From the NCBI GenBank assembly GCA_036504335.1, contig DASXVJ010000002.1, positions 7,931 through 71,930 of the forward strand: a stretch of 64,000 nucleotides of DNA. The letters run 5' to 3'. Below, piece by piece: positions 18,001 through 25,510 of this stretch. Origin of the DNA: Fen-183 sp036504335. GTDB lineage: Bacteria; Acidobacteriota; Thermoanaerobaculia; UBA5066. Position numbers and translations under genes: made by a program. Positions within the stretch are counted from its first letter, which is position 1; each line of letters opens with the position of its first letter. The notes under the pieces are model-generated. The model was not told the DNA's origin. It saw nothing but the letters and a program-made list of their open reading frames with translations, and did not search any database.

Positions 18001-18087
18001 GGGCGCGAGGGCGAGGCCCACGAGGAGCGCGACGCCGACGAGGATCGAAAGACGCCTTGCGGAAACGGGGGATGTTGACGAGCGCAC
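15052..18087 (-). CDS. Oar-like TonB-dependent outer-membrane receptor, copy 1
   Basis: A 1011-residue outer-membrane protein. After a signal peptide ending at LLAQG comes a carboxypeptidase-regulatory-like beta-sandwich (about residues 35-115, LSGRVRNDALDLPGVTVTAK). A plug-like region follows (NLYTVNGVTITDNVR, VSAEYGRFTGGVINTITKSG), then a long beta-barrel ending in a terminal Phe (MSVGIRF) as BAM substrates do. I chose GTG 18087 because AAGGAGGG lies just upstream and the signal peptide follows directly. Substrate unknown. Oar-type receptors in Bacteroidota and Acidobacteriota take up peptides, glycans or large ligands. A paralogue starts at 25135. Confidence 0.9.
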   Translation of the reverse strand: MRSSTSPVSARRLSILVGVALLVGLALAPVLLAQGLPTATLSGRVRNDALDLPGVTVTAKSPALQGTRTTVTGANGTYVLANLPPGEYQITFAIQGFKAQTLNKSLGASQQASLDANLAMTVTATTTVTAQSDSISQSPAQATTYTGDTLAKLPTARTVTSAVILSPGVNQNGPNGASISGAQSTENLYTVNGVTITDNVRSSPNNLFIEDAIQETTTTTSSVSAEYGRFTGGVINTITKSGGNVFSGSFRATLNNNAWNSTSGYRTATGANPQEGTFTNTVTSTYEATLGGPILKDMLWFFGAGRYFDTSEALTSVTRFTNVPYTNGAKETRYEGKLTFSPVQNHTLTGSYIGVKHDDVNYSFTPIPIADMASIYDRQLPQELLAFNYNGVLSSNFFLEGSYSRRKFTFENSGGRFQDNVNGTVYRDLNLGVSYNAPIFCGVCGPEKRDNNEFFVKGTYFLSTPSLGSHNLVLGYDNFAGQRLSNNYQSGSNYVFYSNTASIIQGPNIYPVIPGNSSAELDYWPVLQASQGSNLRTQSAFLNDAWRLNDRLSFNLGVRWDKNDATDAAGNVTSKDSKFSPRLSATYDVTGNGSLRVTASYAQYVAALQETQAGSGATLAGSPADFYWYYDGPGINTGAGPYLTSQQALQKVFEWFGAGGCLPNPLAASCKIPQGGAPSIGGVNVQIRDSLASPNTKEYVFGVAGNFGKSTQGSYRVDFVRREYKDYYDLKKDLSTGSVTSPFGAVQDLGLVVNSDDYRREYTGLHSQVFYRFTPSFTLGANWTWSHLIGDIVGETSGSGPVRGGSHVYPEYFQRSWNNPVGDLSQDERHRVRVYGNYDLPVPASWGSFNIGLIQTYDTGTPYGAAGSIRTGSYVTNPGYLTPPASVTYYFQPRDTYRTESIYRTDMQLYYSHRIVGGLEIFVIPQVFNVFNAQHVVAVNTTVNTNFNTSNLVAFNPFTNASPIECPQGTAGAACKAMGANYQKGSLYGTPTAAGSYQTPRYFQMSVGIRF

Positions 18088-18306
18088 TGGTTTCCCTCCT
18101 TCGGGTACCCCGGCCTTCTCGCCGGGGAATGTGGAGATGAAGAAAGACCGGAATCCGGGACGAGTCGCATCGGGCCGGGATGATGTTTCCCGGATGATCC
18201 TATGGGATCGGGGAGCCCGCAAGGCCTGATGCGTCTGCATCAGGCAGGAGAGGAGATCCCTTCGCCCTTGTCAGGGATTCCACTTTGCGGTATTCCAGCG
18301 GTCAAG
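18088..18306. promoter_or_regulatory. Divergent control region between receptor copy 1 and GWxTD copy 1
   Basis: This 219-bp noncoding region is rich in inverted repeats. A perfect 9-bp pair separated by GTCT lies at 18224-18245 (operator-like, no T run). A 6-bp pair lies at 18175-18193 and a 5-bp pair at 18196-18209. A 7-bp hairpin at 18108-18127 sits just ahead of the receptor ribosome site. Confidence 0.5.
18268..18296 (+). promoter_or_regulatory. Probable promoter of GWxTD copy 1, near-leaderless
   Basis: TTGTCA (18268-18273), a 17-bp spacer and TATTCC (18291-18296) precede the ATG at 18307 by only ten bases. No ribosome site is visible, so the mRNA may be leaderless or nearly so. Confidence 0.4.
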
Positions 18307-19869
18307 ATGAGAACTTCTCTTCGCGTCGTCGCCTTGCTCCTTCTCGCCGCATCCGTCCCGGGCCTCGGCGCCGGCCTCGAGCGCTACAAGGACTGGACCC
18401 GGTCGCCGGAGTTCGTGTTTCTCGCGACGGACGCCGAGCAGAAGGAGTGGAAGAAGATCACGATGGACGAGCAGGCCGACCGGTTCGTCCAGCTCTTCTG
18501 GGCCAGGCGCGACCCGGACCTCAAGACGCCGGTCAACGAGTACAAGCTCGGCTTCGACCAGCGCGTGAAGGAGGCCGACCAGCTCTTCGCAATGCCGCGG
18601 CAGCGCGGCGCCCTGACGGAGCGCGGGAAGGCGTACATCCTGCTCGGCCCCCCGAAGACGCTTCTGCGGTCCGCCGGAACGAAGGCGCAGCCCACGTCGG
18701 CTCCGGGCTCGGCCAACATCCCGCCGCCGAACGAACCCGGGACGTCGATCGGCGAGAGCAAGGTCACGTTCGTCTACGAGGCGGCGCAGCTCCCCGAGTG
18801 GGCGAAGATGAAATCCCTCCTGGCCGAGTTCATCGTGGAGCAGGCGAGCGACTTCGCGGCGGGAAGGTCCAGCGGCGACGTCAAGCGCCTCGAAGTGAAC
18901 GCCCGCGCCGCTCTGGTCAGGAACCCCGACCTCAAGGAGGCGCCGCACTACCGCACGGCCGCCGAACTCGAGGCCGAGCGCCAGGCCGCGCTCGCCGCCG
19001 AGGCCGAGGCCCGCAAGGGGCCCGCCCTCACGCCCGCGATCCGGACCTCGCTCGAGGGCCTCGCGGAGGATTCCGCGCTCCTCGCGGTGGTTCCCCTGGC
19101 CGCAGGGGAGACGGACGACACGCGCATCCAGGCCCAGATCTTCGTCACGGCGGCCGCGGGCGAGCTGCCGGCCGGAAGCCGGCTCGCGTTCCTCGTCCGG
19201 ACTTCGGACGGCAAGGACGCCGCGCGTTACGAAGAAGCGACGCCGCTCGAGCCCGCGCCGGGCGGAGGCCTCTACGCGAGCCGGTGGTTCTCGGTCCCGC
19301 CCGGCGAGTACACCGTGGCCGCCGGCGTCTATGACGCTGCCGGGAAGGCCGTCGGGGCGGCCCGGAAGAGCGTCTCCGTCGCGGCCGTGCCCGCCGACTT
19401 CGCGGTCTCGCCCCTCGTGATCGCGAGCGCGTTCTTCGTCGTGCCGAATCCGAAGCCCGAAGACGCGTTCACGTTCTCGGGCCACCGGTTCGTCTCCAAG
19501 GGGGCGCGCCTCGACCCGACGGACGGCCTCTCGTTCGTCCTGCGCGTCTACAACCCGGCCGTGGACCCCGCGACGAAGTCCGTGAGCCTCTCGCGCTCGG
19601 TCCGGTTCCGGCCGAAGGGCGCGCAGTGGTCGGACGTTCCCCAGCCGCAGGACCCGCCGACCCCGGTCCCGGACCGCAAGGACCAGGCTTCCGGGGGAAT
19701 CCTGACCGTCGACGTCTCGGCCGTCCTGATCGAGACGCGGCTCGGCGAGTACCTGCGCAAGCCCGGCGATTACGAGATCAAGGTCGTCGTGACGGACAAC
19801 GTCTCCAAGAAGAAAGCCGAAGCGTCGACGACGTTCGTCGTGACGGGGACGCTCCCTCCGAAGAAGTAG
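18307..19869 (+). CDS. GWxTD-domain exported protein, copy 1
   Basis: A 520-residue protein with a signal peptide (cleavage near VPGLGA). The GWxTD-type domain is at about residues 25-125: a Trp/Asp-rich start (YKDWTRSPEFVFLATDAEQ), the conserved block LFWARRDPDLKTPVNEY and the terminal RGALTERGKAYILLGPP. The eponymous G-W-x-T-D is reduced to GALTE. A linker and beta-rich C-terminal half follow (about 250-515), with a late block (VLRVYNPAVDP) shared with its paralogue. Members of this family occur in Acidobacteriota and Bacteroidota and have no defined function. It is divergent from the receptor. Confidence 0.85.
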   Translation: MRTSLRVVALLLLAASVPGLGAGLERYKDWTRSPEFVFLATDAEQKEWKKITMDEQADRFVQLFWARRDPDLKTPVNEYKLGFDQRVKEADQLFAMPRQRGALTERGKAYILLGPPKTLLRSAGTKAQPTSAPGSANIPPPNEPGTSIGESKVTFVYEAAQLPEWAKMKSLLAEFIVEQASDFAAGRSSGDVKRLEVNARAALVRNPDLKEAPHYRTAAELEAERQAALAAEAEARKGPALTPAIRTSLEGLAEDSALLAVVPLAAGETDDTRIQAQIFVTAAAGELPAGSRLAFLVRTSDGKDAARYEEATPLEPAPGGGLYASRWFSVPPGEYTVAAGVYDAAGKAVGAARKSVSVAAVPADFAVSPLVIASAFFVVPNPKPEDAFTFSGHRFVSKGARLDPTDGLSFVLRVYNPAVDPATKSVSLSRSVRFRPKGAQWSDVPQPQDPPTPVPDRKDQASGGILTVDVSAVLIETRLGEYLRKPGDYEIKVVVTDNVSKKKAEASTTFVVTGTLPPKK

Positions 19870-19873
19870 CCTT

Positions 19874-22048
19874 TCAGAAGCGCGCGTCGCCCGGGAAGCG
19901 GCGCCTTGCCTCGCGGCGCATCTCGCGCTCGCCGTCCGGGTCTTCCGTCGCGCGGAACGTCTTCATCGCGAGGAGGAAGGTCTCCGGGCTCGGCTCGTGG
20001 ACGACGAGCGCGATGAGCGTCCGGCGCGCGTCCTCGCGCCGGCCCGCGGATGCGTAGAGGGCGGCGAGCGAGACGCGGGCGTCCGTGCGGTCGGGGTAGA
20101 GGCGGATCTCCTCGAGGAACTCTTTTTCGGCCTCCGGCGCCCGGCCCTGCCGGGCGAGGACGTCCCCACGCAGCATGTGGAGACCCGACTGGACGGTCTT
20201 GTCGTCCGCGGAGAGGGCGGCCGCCTCCTGCGACCACTTGTCGGCAGAGGCGAAGTCGTTCCGCATGACGGCGAGGCGCCCGAGGACGAGAGCGCCGCGC
20301 ACCTTCGTCTTGCCCGAGCCCTTCTCGTACGCGGCGCGGGCGGCGGGCTCGGCGGCGGCGAGATCGCCCTTGCCGAGGAAGCCGCGGGCGGCGATGTCTT
20401 CCGCGTCGGGGTCACCGAGCGCGCGGAGCGCCTCGGCGTGCTTCAGCGCCTCGTCCCACTTCCCGAGCTGCAGGCAGAGGTTCGCCACCTCGCGCAGGTA
20501 CGGCGTCCGCGCCGCCTCCGGCGCGAGGTCGACCGTCTTCTTCAGGGCCGCGAGCGCCTCCTCGGGCCGGCCGAGCTGGACGAGGGCCTTCGAGTCCATG
20601 TCCCAGACGTCGAGCATCCGGGGGTTCTCGGCGAGGAGCTTCTGGAAGACCGCATGCGCCTTCGCGGCGTTCCCCGCCGTGAATTCGCCGAGGCCCATCC
20701 GGAGCTCCTCGAAGGTCTTGATCCGGTCCTTCGGGTCGGCGAGGCCTCCCGCGTTGGCGCTCGACGGGCCCGCGCTCAGGTAGCCGAGGGAGGCGAGCTT
20801 CTTGCGCGCCTCGGGGTCGAGGTCGCCGGCCGATTCGTACACCGGTTTGCGCTTCTCGATCTCGGCGAGCATCGGCCGGAGCGGGTCGGGCTTCCGGGAA
20901 TGAAGATTCGACGTCTCGGCGGGATCGGCGGCGACGTCGTAGATCTCGGCCTTCGGCGCCTCGATGTAGTGCCAGCGCCCGTCGAAGAGCGACGACAGCT
21001 CGCTCCAGCCGAAGTGGATCCGCGGGAAGAACGTTTCGGAGAGGATGCGGCGCGGGGGAGCCCCCGGCGGGTCGAGGAGGGACCGCGTCCCCTCGGGCCG
21101 CTGGAAGCCCCGGACGCCCGCGCCTTCGGCGATCGTCGTGAAGACGTCGAACAGCGCCGCGGGCTCGTCGACGGTTTCGCCCGCGCGCCGGCCGCCCGGC
21201 AACTTCACGAAGAGCGGCACCTGCAGGCTCTCGCGGTAGAGGAACACCCCGTGCTCGGACTCGCCGTGCTCGCCGAGGCCCTCCCCGTGGTCCGAGAGGA
21301 ACACGATCACGGCCCTGTCGTAGAGGCCGCGGGCTTTCAGGAACGCGACGAGCCTGCCGAGGATCGCGTCCGACTCCGCGATCTCGCCGTCGTACGGCTG
21401 CGCGGCGTAGCGCGTCTTGAACGGCTCGGGCGGCTCGTACGGCGTGTGGGGCTCGTAGAGGTGGAGGAACGCGAACGTCTTCCCGTTCGCGGGCCGCGCC
21501 GCGAGCCAGGTCTCGAGCCGGGCTTCCGTCTCGGGCCCCGCCCGCTGGACCCGTCCGAGGGCCTCACCGCCTTTTTCCGGTTCCACGGCGTCGTCGTAGA
21601 AGTCGAAGCCGCGCGAGATCCCGCTGGCGGCTCCCTTCAGGACGAAGCACGAGACGGCGGCGCCGGTCTCGTAACCCTCCCTCTTGAGGAGCTCGGCGAG
21701 CGTCGGGACGTCCGCCCGGAGCTTGTAACCGAGGTTGTCGTGGATGCCGTGCGTGGAGGGCTCCCGCCCGGTGAGCATCGAGGCGTGCGAGGGAAGCGTG
21801 AGGGGAACGTGCGAGAAGGCGCGCGTGAAGAGGATCGAGTCCTTCCTCAGCGCGTCGAGAGCGGGCGTCTCGACGCCCTTGTACCCGTAGGCCGGGAGAT
21901 GGTCCGAGCGGAGCGTGTCGACGCTCACGAGGACGACGGGTGCGCGTGAGAAGGCCTCGGCCTTCGGCCCGCGGCGGCACCCGGCGGCTCCGAAACCGAG
22001 GGTGATCGCGCAGGCGACGAGCGCCGCGGCGAGCCTTCCGGACTCCAT
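19874..22048 (-). CDS. Sulfatase-like lipoprotein with C-terminal TPRs, copy 2
   Basis: A 724-residue paralogue of the protein at 12787-14976, collinear along its whole length. A signal peptide ends in GAAGC, a probable lipobox. The alkaline-phosphatase-type domain has VSVDTLRSD, LSDHGEGLGEHGE and HLYEPHTPYEP. The nucleophile position is again Thr (T84-L-P-S-H), so the substitution is fixed in both copies. The C-terminal 300 residues are TPR-like (for example WDEALKHAEALRALGD). It lies downstream of receptor copy 2 on the same strand and is convergent with GWxTD copy 1, four bases apart. Confidence 0.85.
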   Translation of the reverse strand: MESGRLAAALVACAITLGFGAAGCRRGPKAEAFSRAPVVLVSVDTLRSDHLPAYGYKGVETPALDALRKDSILFTRAFSHVPLTLPSHASMLTGREPSTHGIHDNLGYKLRADVPTLAELLKREGYETGAAVSCFVLKGAASGISRGFDFYDDAVEPEKGGEALGRVQRAGPETEARLETWLAARPANGKTFAFLHLYEPHTPYEPPEPFKTRYAAQPYDGEIAESDAILGRLVAFLKARGLYDRAVIVFLSDHGEGLGEHGESEHGVFLYRESLQVPLFVKLPGGRRAGETVDEPAALFDVFTTIAEGAGVRGFQRPEGTRSLLDPPGAPPRRILSETFFPRIHFGWSELSSLFDGRWHYIEAPKAEIYDVAADPAETSNLHSRKPDPLRPMLAEIEKRKPVYESAGDLDPEARKKLASLGYLSAGPSSANAGGLADPKDRIKTFEELRMGLGEFTAGNAAKAHAVFQKLLAENPRMLDVWDMDSKALVQLGRPEEALAALKKTVDLAPEAARTPYLREVANLCLQLGKWDEALKHAEALRALGDPDAEDIAARGFLGKGDLAAAEPAARAAYEKGSGKTKVRGALVLGRLAVMRNDFASADKWSQEAAALSADDKTVQSGLHMLRGDVLARQGRAPEAEKEFLEEIRLYPDRTDARVSLAALYASAGRREDARRTLIALVVHEPSPETFLLAMKTFRATEDPDGEREMRREARRRFPGDARF

Positions 22049-22070
22049 CGACGGAGGGTAACCCAGGGGG

Positions 22071-22107
22071 GTGAAAGAAAAGGAGCCGGGCCCGAAGGCC
22101 CGGCTCC
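22071..22107 (-). terminator. Rho-independent terminator after the copy-2 receptor
   Basis: On the minus strand an 11-bp perfect stem (22097-22107 with 22082-22092) with a TTCG loop is followed by TTTTCTTTCAC. It has the same position relative to the receptor as the copy-1 terminator. Confidence 0.9.
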
Positions 22108-22129
22108 AGAAAGAACGGGTGAGAAAAGA

Positions 22130-25100
22130 CTAGAAGCGGAGGCCCGCCGTGAGGAGGAACGTCCGGGGCTGCTGCCAGCCCGCGACGGACGTGACCTGCC
22201 CGAAGCTCGGGCCGTAGTTCCAGTTCGCCGTGGGATTCGCCGTATCCCGCGGGCCCTGGACGGGCGTCGTCGTGAAGGGGTTGAAGTGGAGGTAGCCCGT
22301 CGTGTTGTTCCTCGTCTGAACCGTCTGGTTGACGGCGATTGCGCCCTGGTTGTTCGTGGCGTTGAGGACCTGCGGCTGGACGAAGAGCTCCAGGGTGTTG
22401 AAGAGCCGGAGCGTCCACGTGAGCGAGAGGTCCGTGCGCTTGATGTCGTCCGTCCGGAAGGCGTCGCGCGCCGTGTAGTAGTACGTGGACGTCGTGGGCC
22501 GCTGCTGGTAGCCCGGGTTCGTGACGTAGTTGGACGCGCGGACCGTGCCCACCGCGCCGTACGGGGCGCCGGTGTCGTAGCCCTGGATGAGGCCGAGGTT
22601 GAAGTTGCCCATCGCCTTGGGGATGAACGGGAGGTCGGCCGACGCGATCAGGCGGACCCGGTGCCGCTGGTCCGAGGCCATCGAGCCGTACGGGGCGTTC
22701 CACGACGGCTGCTTGTATTCGGGGTAAGACTCGGTCGTGTTCGTGACGGCGCCGGAGTTCCCGGCCTCGGCGTCGAAGGTGCCGAGCGTGTGCGACCACG
22801 TCCAGTTGCCGCCGACCGTGAGCCACTGCCAGCGGTACTGGAACTGCGTCTGGAGGCCCGTGTAGTTGCGCTCGACGCTGTTCGTGTTCCCGATCAGGCC
22901 GAAGTCAAGCTTCTGGCCCGTCGGGGTGGTCACGTAGCCCGTCGACAGGTTGATGACCTGGTTGTAGAAGTCGTGGAATTCGCGGCGGACGAAGTCGGCC
23001 CGGTACGAGAAGTTCGAGCCGAGGTTGCCCGTGACGCCGAACGTGTACTCCTTCGCGTACGGCGACTTGATCGTTCCGTCGATCGTGCGGTTCAGGCCGG
23101 GGACGTTGGCGCCGCCGAGGGGAAGCGTGCACGTCGCGAGGGTGGGGCAGCCGTGCGCGTAGAACCAGTCGAAGACCTGCTGGATCGCCGCCGCGGCCGA
23201 GACCGGGGGCTGCGTGCCCGCCGGGACGCCCACGTTGATCTTCTGCGCGCCCGAGGCCGCCGTGTAGTACCAGTAGTACGTCGCGGGCTGGCCGCCGGCC
23301 GACGTCGAGTCCTGGATCGAGTCCTGGAGGCCGCCGACGTAGTGCGCGTAGGAAGCGCCGAGGCGGACGTTGCCCTTGCCGGTCACGTCCCAGTTCACGG
23401 CGACGCGCGGGCTCCACGCCGCGTCGTTCGCCGTCGTGGCGCCGACGCTGTTCTTGGCGTTGTTCTTGTCGTAGCGGACGCCGAGGTTGAACGACAGGCG
23501 GTCGCTGAGGCGCCACTGGTCGTTCAGGAAGTACGAGTCCGTCTTCGTGCTCGTGCCCTGCGTGAGCGTGGTGATCGGCGTGTAGTAGATGTAGTTCGTG
23601 CCGGTGTTGTCGATGACCGGGTAGATGGTGCCGTTGTACTTGATCGTGCTCGAGTGGAAGATGCGGTAGTTGCTGCCGGACTGGTAGTTGTTCGCCGTCC
23701 GGATGCCCTTGAACGTGTCGTAGCCGAGCACGATGTTGTGCGAGCCCAGGGAGCCCGTCGAGAGGAAGTACGTGGCCTTGAGGAGGATGTCCTCGTTGTC
23801 GCGCTTCTCGGGACCGCACACGCCGCAGAACGTCGGCGCGTTCCAACGGGCGTTGCCGCGCGACTGGTCCCGCATGAGCGTGCCGTTGATGATGTCCGTG
23901 AACGTGGACCCCGAGTTCTTGAACGTGAAGTGGCGGTTCGAGTACATGCCCTCGAAGAACAGGTTCGACGTGAAGACGCCGTTGTAGGCGATCGAGAGCG
24001 TGTCCTGCGGCAGCTCGCGCTGGACGAAGCTCGCCGTGTCCAGGACGGTCCCGAAGACGTTGTTCCCTTCCTTGTTGCTGATGCTCAGGTAGGAAGCGGT
24101 GAGGGTGTGGTTCTGGACCGGGGTGATCGTGAGCTTGCCGGAATAGCGCTGCTCGTCGATCGAGTTCGTGTAGGGAGTTCCCTCGTAGCCGCCGACCGGC
24201 GTCTGGCCGCCCACCTTCGCGTCCGCGAACGTCGAGGCGGCGTTGCCCGTCTTCGCGCTGCGGCCGGAGCCGAAGAACCAGATGTGGTCCTTCCAGATCG
24301 GCCCGCCGAGGGTCGCCTCGTACCGCTCGTTGAGGTCCTGGACGCGCGCCTCGCCCTGGGGCGTCACGGCGCTCCACGCGTCGTTGACGAACGTCGTCCG
24401 GAATGAGCCCGAGAACGTGTTGCCGCCGGACTTCGTCACCGTGTTGATGACGCCGCCCTGGAACCGGCCGTACTCGGCCGAGATCCCGTTCACGTTCGTG
24501 GTCGTCTCCTGGATCGCGTCCTCGACGAAGAGGTTGTTCGGCGTCGCGCGGATGTTGTCCGTGATGACGGCGCCGTCGACCGTGTAGAGGTTGTCGAACG
24601 TCGGCGCGCCGCCGATCGTGAGGGCGTTGCCGAGGCTCACGACGGGGATGACGCCCGAGGAGAGCGCCGCGGCCTGGGCGATCGTGCGCGTGTTCGGCAG
24701 CTGGTTCGAGAGGTCGTTCGTGATCGTCGTCGAGGCCTGAGTCGTCGTCGAGACGATGTCGGACTTCGCCGTGACGACGGCGCTCGCCTGCACGCCCGAA
24801 AGCGTCATGTTGACGTCGAGGGCCGACTGCTGGCCCGCGGTCACCTTGACCGTCTTCGTGATGGGCTGGAAGCCCTGGAGCGCGAACGAGACGGTGTACT
24901 CGCCGGGGGGAAGCGCCGCGAACGTGAAGGCGCCCGCGGCCGACGTGGTCGTCGTGCGCGTCCCCTGCAGGTTGGGCGACTTGATCGTGACGCTCACGCC
25001 GGGCAGGCCGGCGTTCTCGTTCTCGACCTTGCCGGTGAGGTTGCCCGTCGTCGTGCTCTGACCCATCGCGCTCGTCGCTCCCACGACGACCACGAGGAGC

Positions 25101-25135
25101 AGAGCCAGGAGTCCGAGAATCCTTTTCCTGGTCAT
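22130..25135 (-). CDS. Oar-like TonB-dependent outer-membrane receptor, copy 2
   Basis: A 1001-residue outer-membrane receptor. The signal peptide (LLALLLVVVVGATSAMGQ) leads into a carboxypeptidase-regulatory-like domain (about residues 27-105, LTGKVENENAGLPGVSVTIK). A plug-like segment follows (NLYTVDGAVITDNIR, ISAEYGRFQGGVINTVTKSG) and then a barrel ending in TAGLRF. ATG 25135 has GGAGGAAGGA just upstream. It matches the copy-1 receptor in domain order and in many blocks, including a Cys pair in FCGVCGPEKRDN. Ligand unknown. Confidence 0.9.
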   Translation of the reverse strand: MTRKRILGLLALLLVVVVGATSAMGQSTTTGNLTGKVENENAGLPGVSVTIKSPNLQGTRTTTTSAAGAFTFAALPPGEYTVSFALQGFQPITKTVKVTAGQQSALDVNMTLSGVQASAVVTAKSDIVSTTTQASTTITNDLSNQLPNTRTIAQAAALSSGVIPVVSLGNALTIGGAPTFDNLYTVDGAVITDNIRATPNNLFVEDAIQETTTNVNGISAEYGRFQGGVINTVTKSGGNTFSGSFRTTFVNDAWSAVTPQGEARVQDLNERYEATLGGPIWKDHIWFFGSGRSAKTGNAASTFADAKVGGQTPVGGYEGTPYTNSIDEQRYSGKLTITPVQNHTLTASYLSISNKEGNNVFGTVLDTASFVQRELPQDTLSIAYNGVFTSNLFFEGMYSNRHFTFKNSGSTFTDIINGTLMRDQSRGNARWNAPTFCGVCGPEKRDNEDILLKATYFLSTGSLGSHNIVLGYDTFKGIRTANNYQSGSNYRIFHSSTIKYNGTIYPVIDNTGTNYIYYTPITTLTQGTSTKTDSYFLNDQWRLSDRLSFNLGVRYDKNNAKNSVGATTANDAAWSPRVAVNWDVTGKGNVRLGASYAHYVGGLQDSIQDSTSAGGQPATYYWYYTAASGAQKINVGVPAGTQPPVSAAAAIQQVFDWFYAHGCPTLATCTLPLGGANVPGLNRTIDGTIKSPYAKEYTFGVTGNLGSNFSYRADFVRREFHDFYNQVINLSTGYVTTPTGQKLDFGLIGNTNSVERNYTGLQTQFQYRWQWLTVGGNWTWSHTLGTFDAEAGNSGAVTNTTESYPEYKQPSWNAPYGSMASDQRHRVRLIASADLPFIPKAMGNFNLGLIQGYDTGAPYGAVGTVRASNYVTNPGYQQRPTTSTYYYTARDAFRTDDIKRTDLSLTWTLRLFNTLELFVQPQVLNATNNQGAIAVNQTVQTRNNTTGYLHFNPFTTTPVQGPRDTANPTANWNYGPSFGQVTSVAGWQQPRTFLLTAGLRF

Positions 25136-25510
25136 GCTGTTCCTTCCTCCTCCAATTGAATCGATTTGATTTTCCGTTCCGGGCGGCGGGGTGACCAAGG
25201 CAATGGATTCCGCGAGCCGGAGACGGAGCTTCAAGTGCAGTTCGACCGATGTGTCCCTAGCACTCTACATGCCGTCCACGTCGCCCGCAAACTGCCTTTT
25301 ATCCAACTGAAAACAAATGCTTTCGCTGGCGGCGGCAGGGACGGGGACGCGAATGTCGAACGTCAACCGGGATTCCGGTCCAAGTTTCCGTAGTCGAGCG
25401 CTGGCGTTTTGCCCGTCGCGAGGGAGAGTCGAACGCTCCTGTATAGTCGCGGGTTGGCGCGCCTCCTCGAGGCGCCCGACTGAAACCGCGCTCCGCGCGC
25501 TGGAGTCGTC
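25136..25510. promoter_or_regulatory. Divergent control region between receptor copy 2 and GWxTD copy 2
   Basis: This 375-bp noncoding region has lower GC than its neighbours. A receptor promoter may be TTGCGG-17-TAGAGT on the minus strand (25285-25290 and 25262-25267). A -10-like TATAGT lies at 25442-25447 for the rightward gene, without a clear -35. A 7-bp hairpin with a 3-base loop at 25459-25475 would lie in the GWxTD leader. I see no ORF or RNA gene here. Confidence 0.4.

Noticed and set aside
15790..18078. Long plus-strand open frame opposite receptor copy 1
   Set aside because: Its Arg/Val/Glu-rich translation mirrors the receptor codons. The receptor has a signal peptide, domains and a matching ribosome site.
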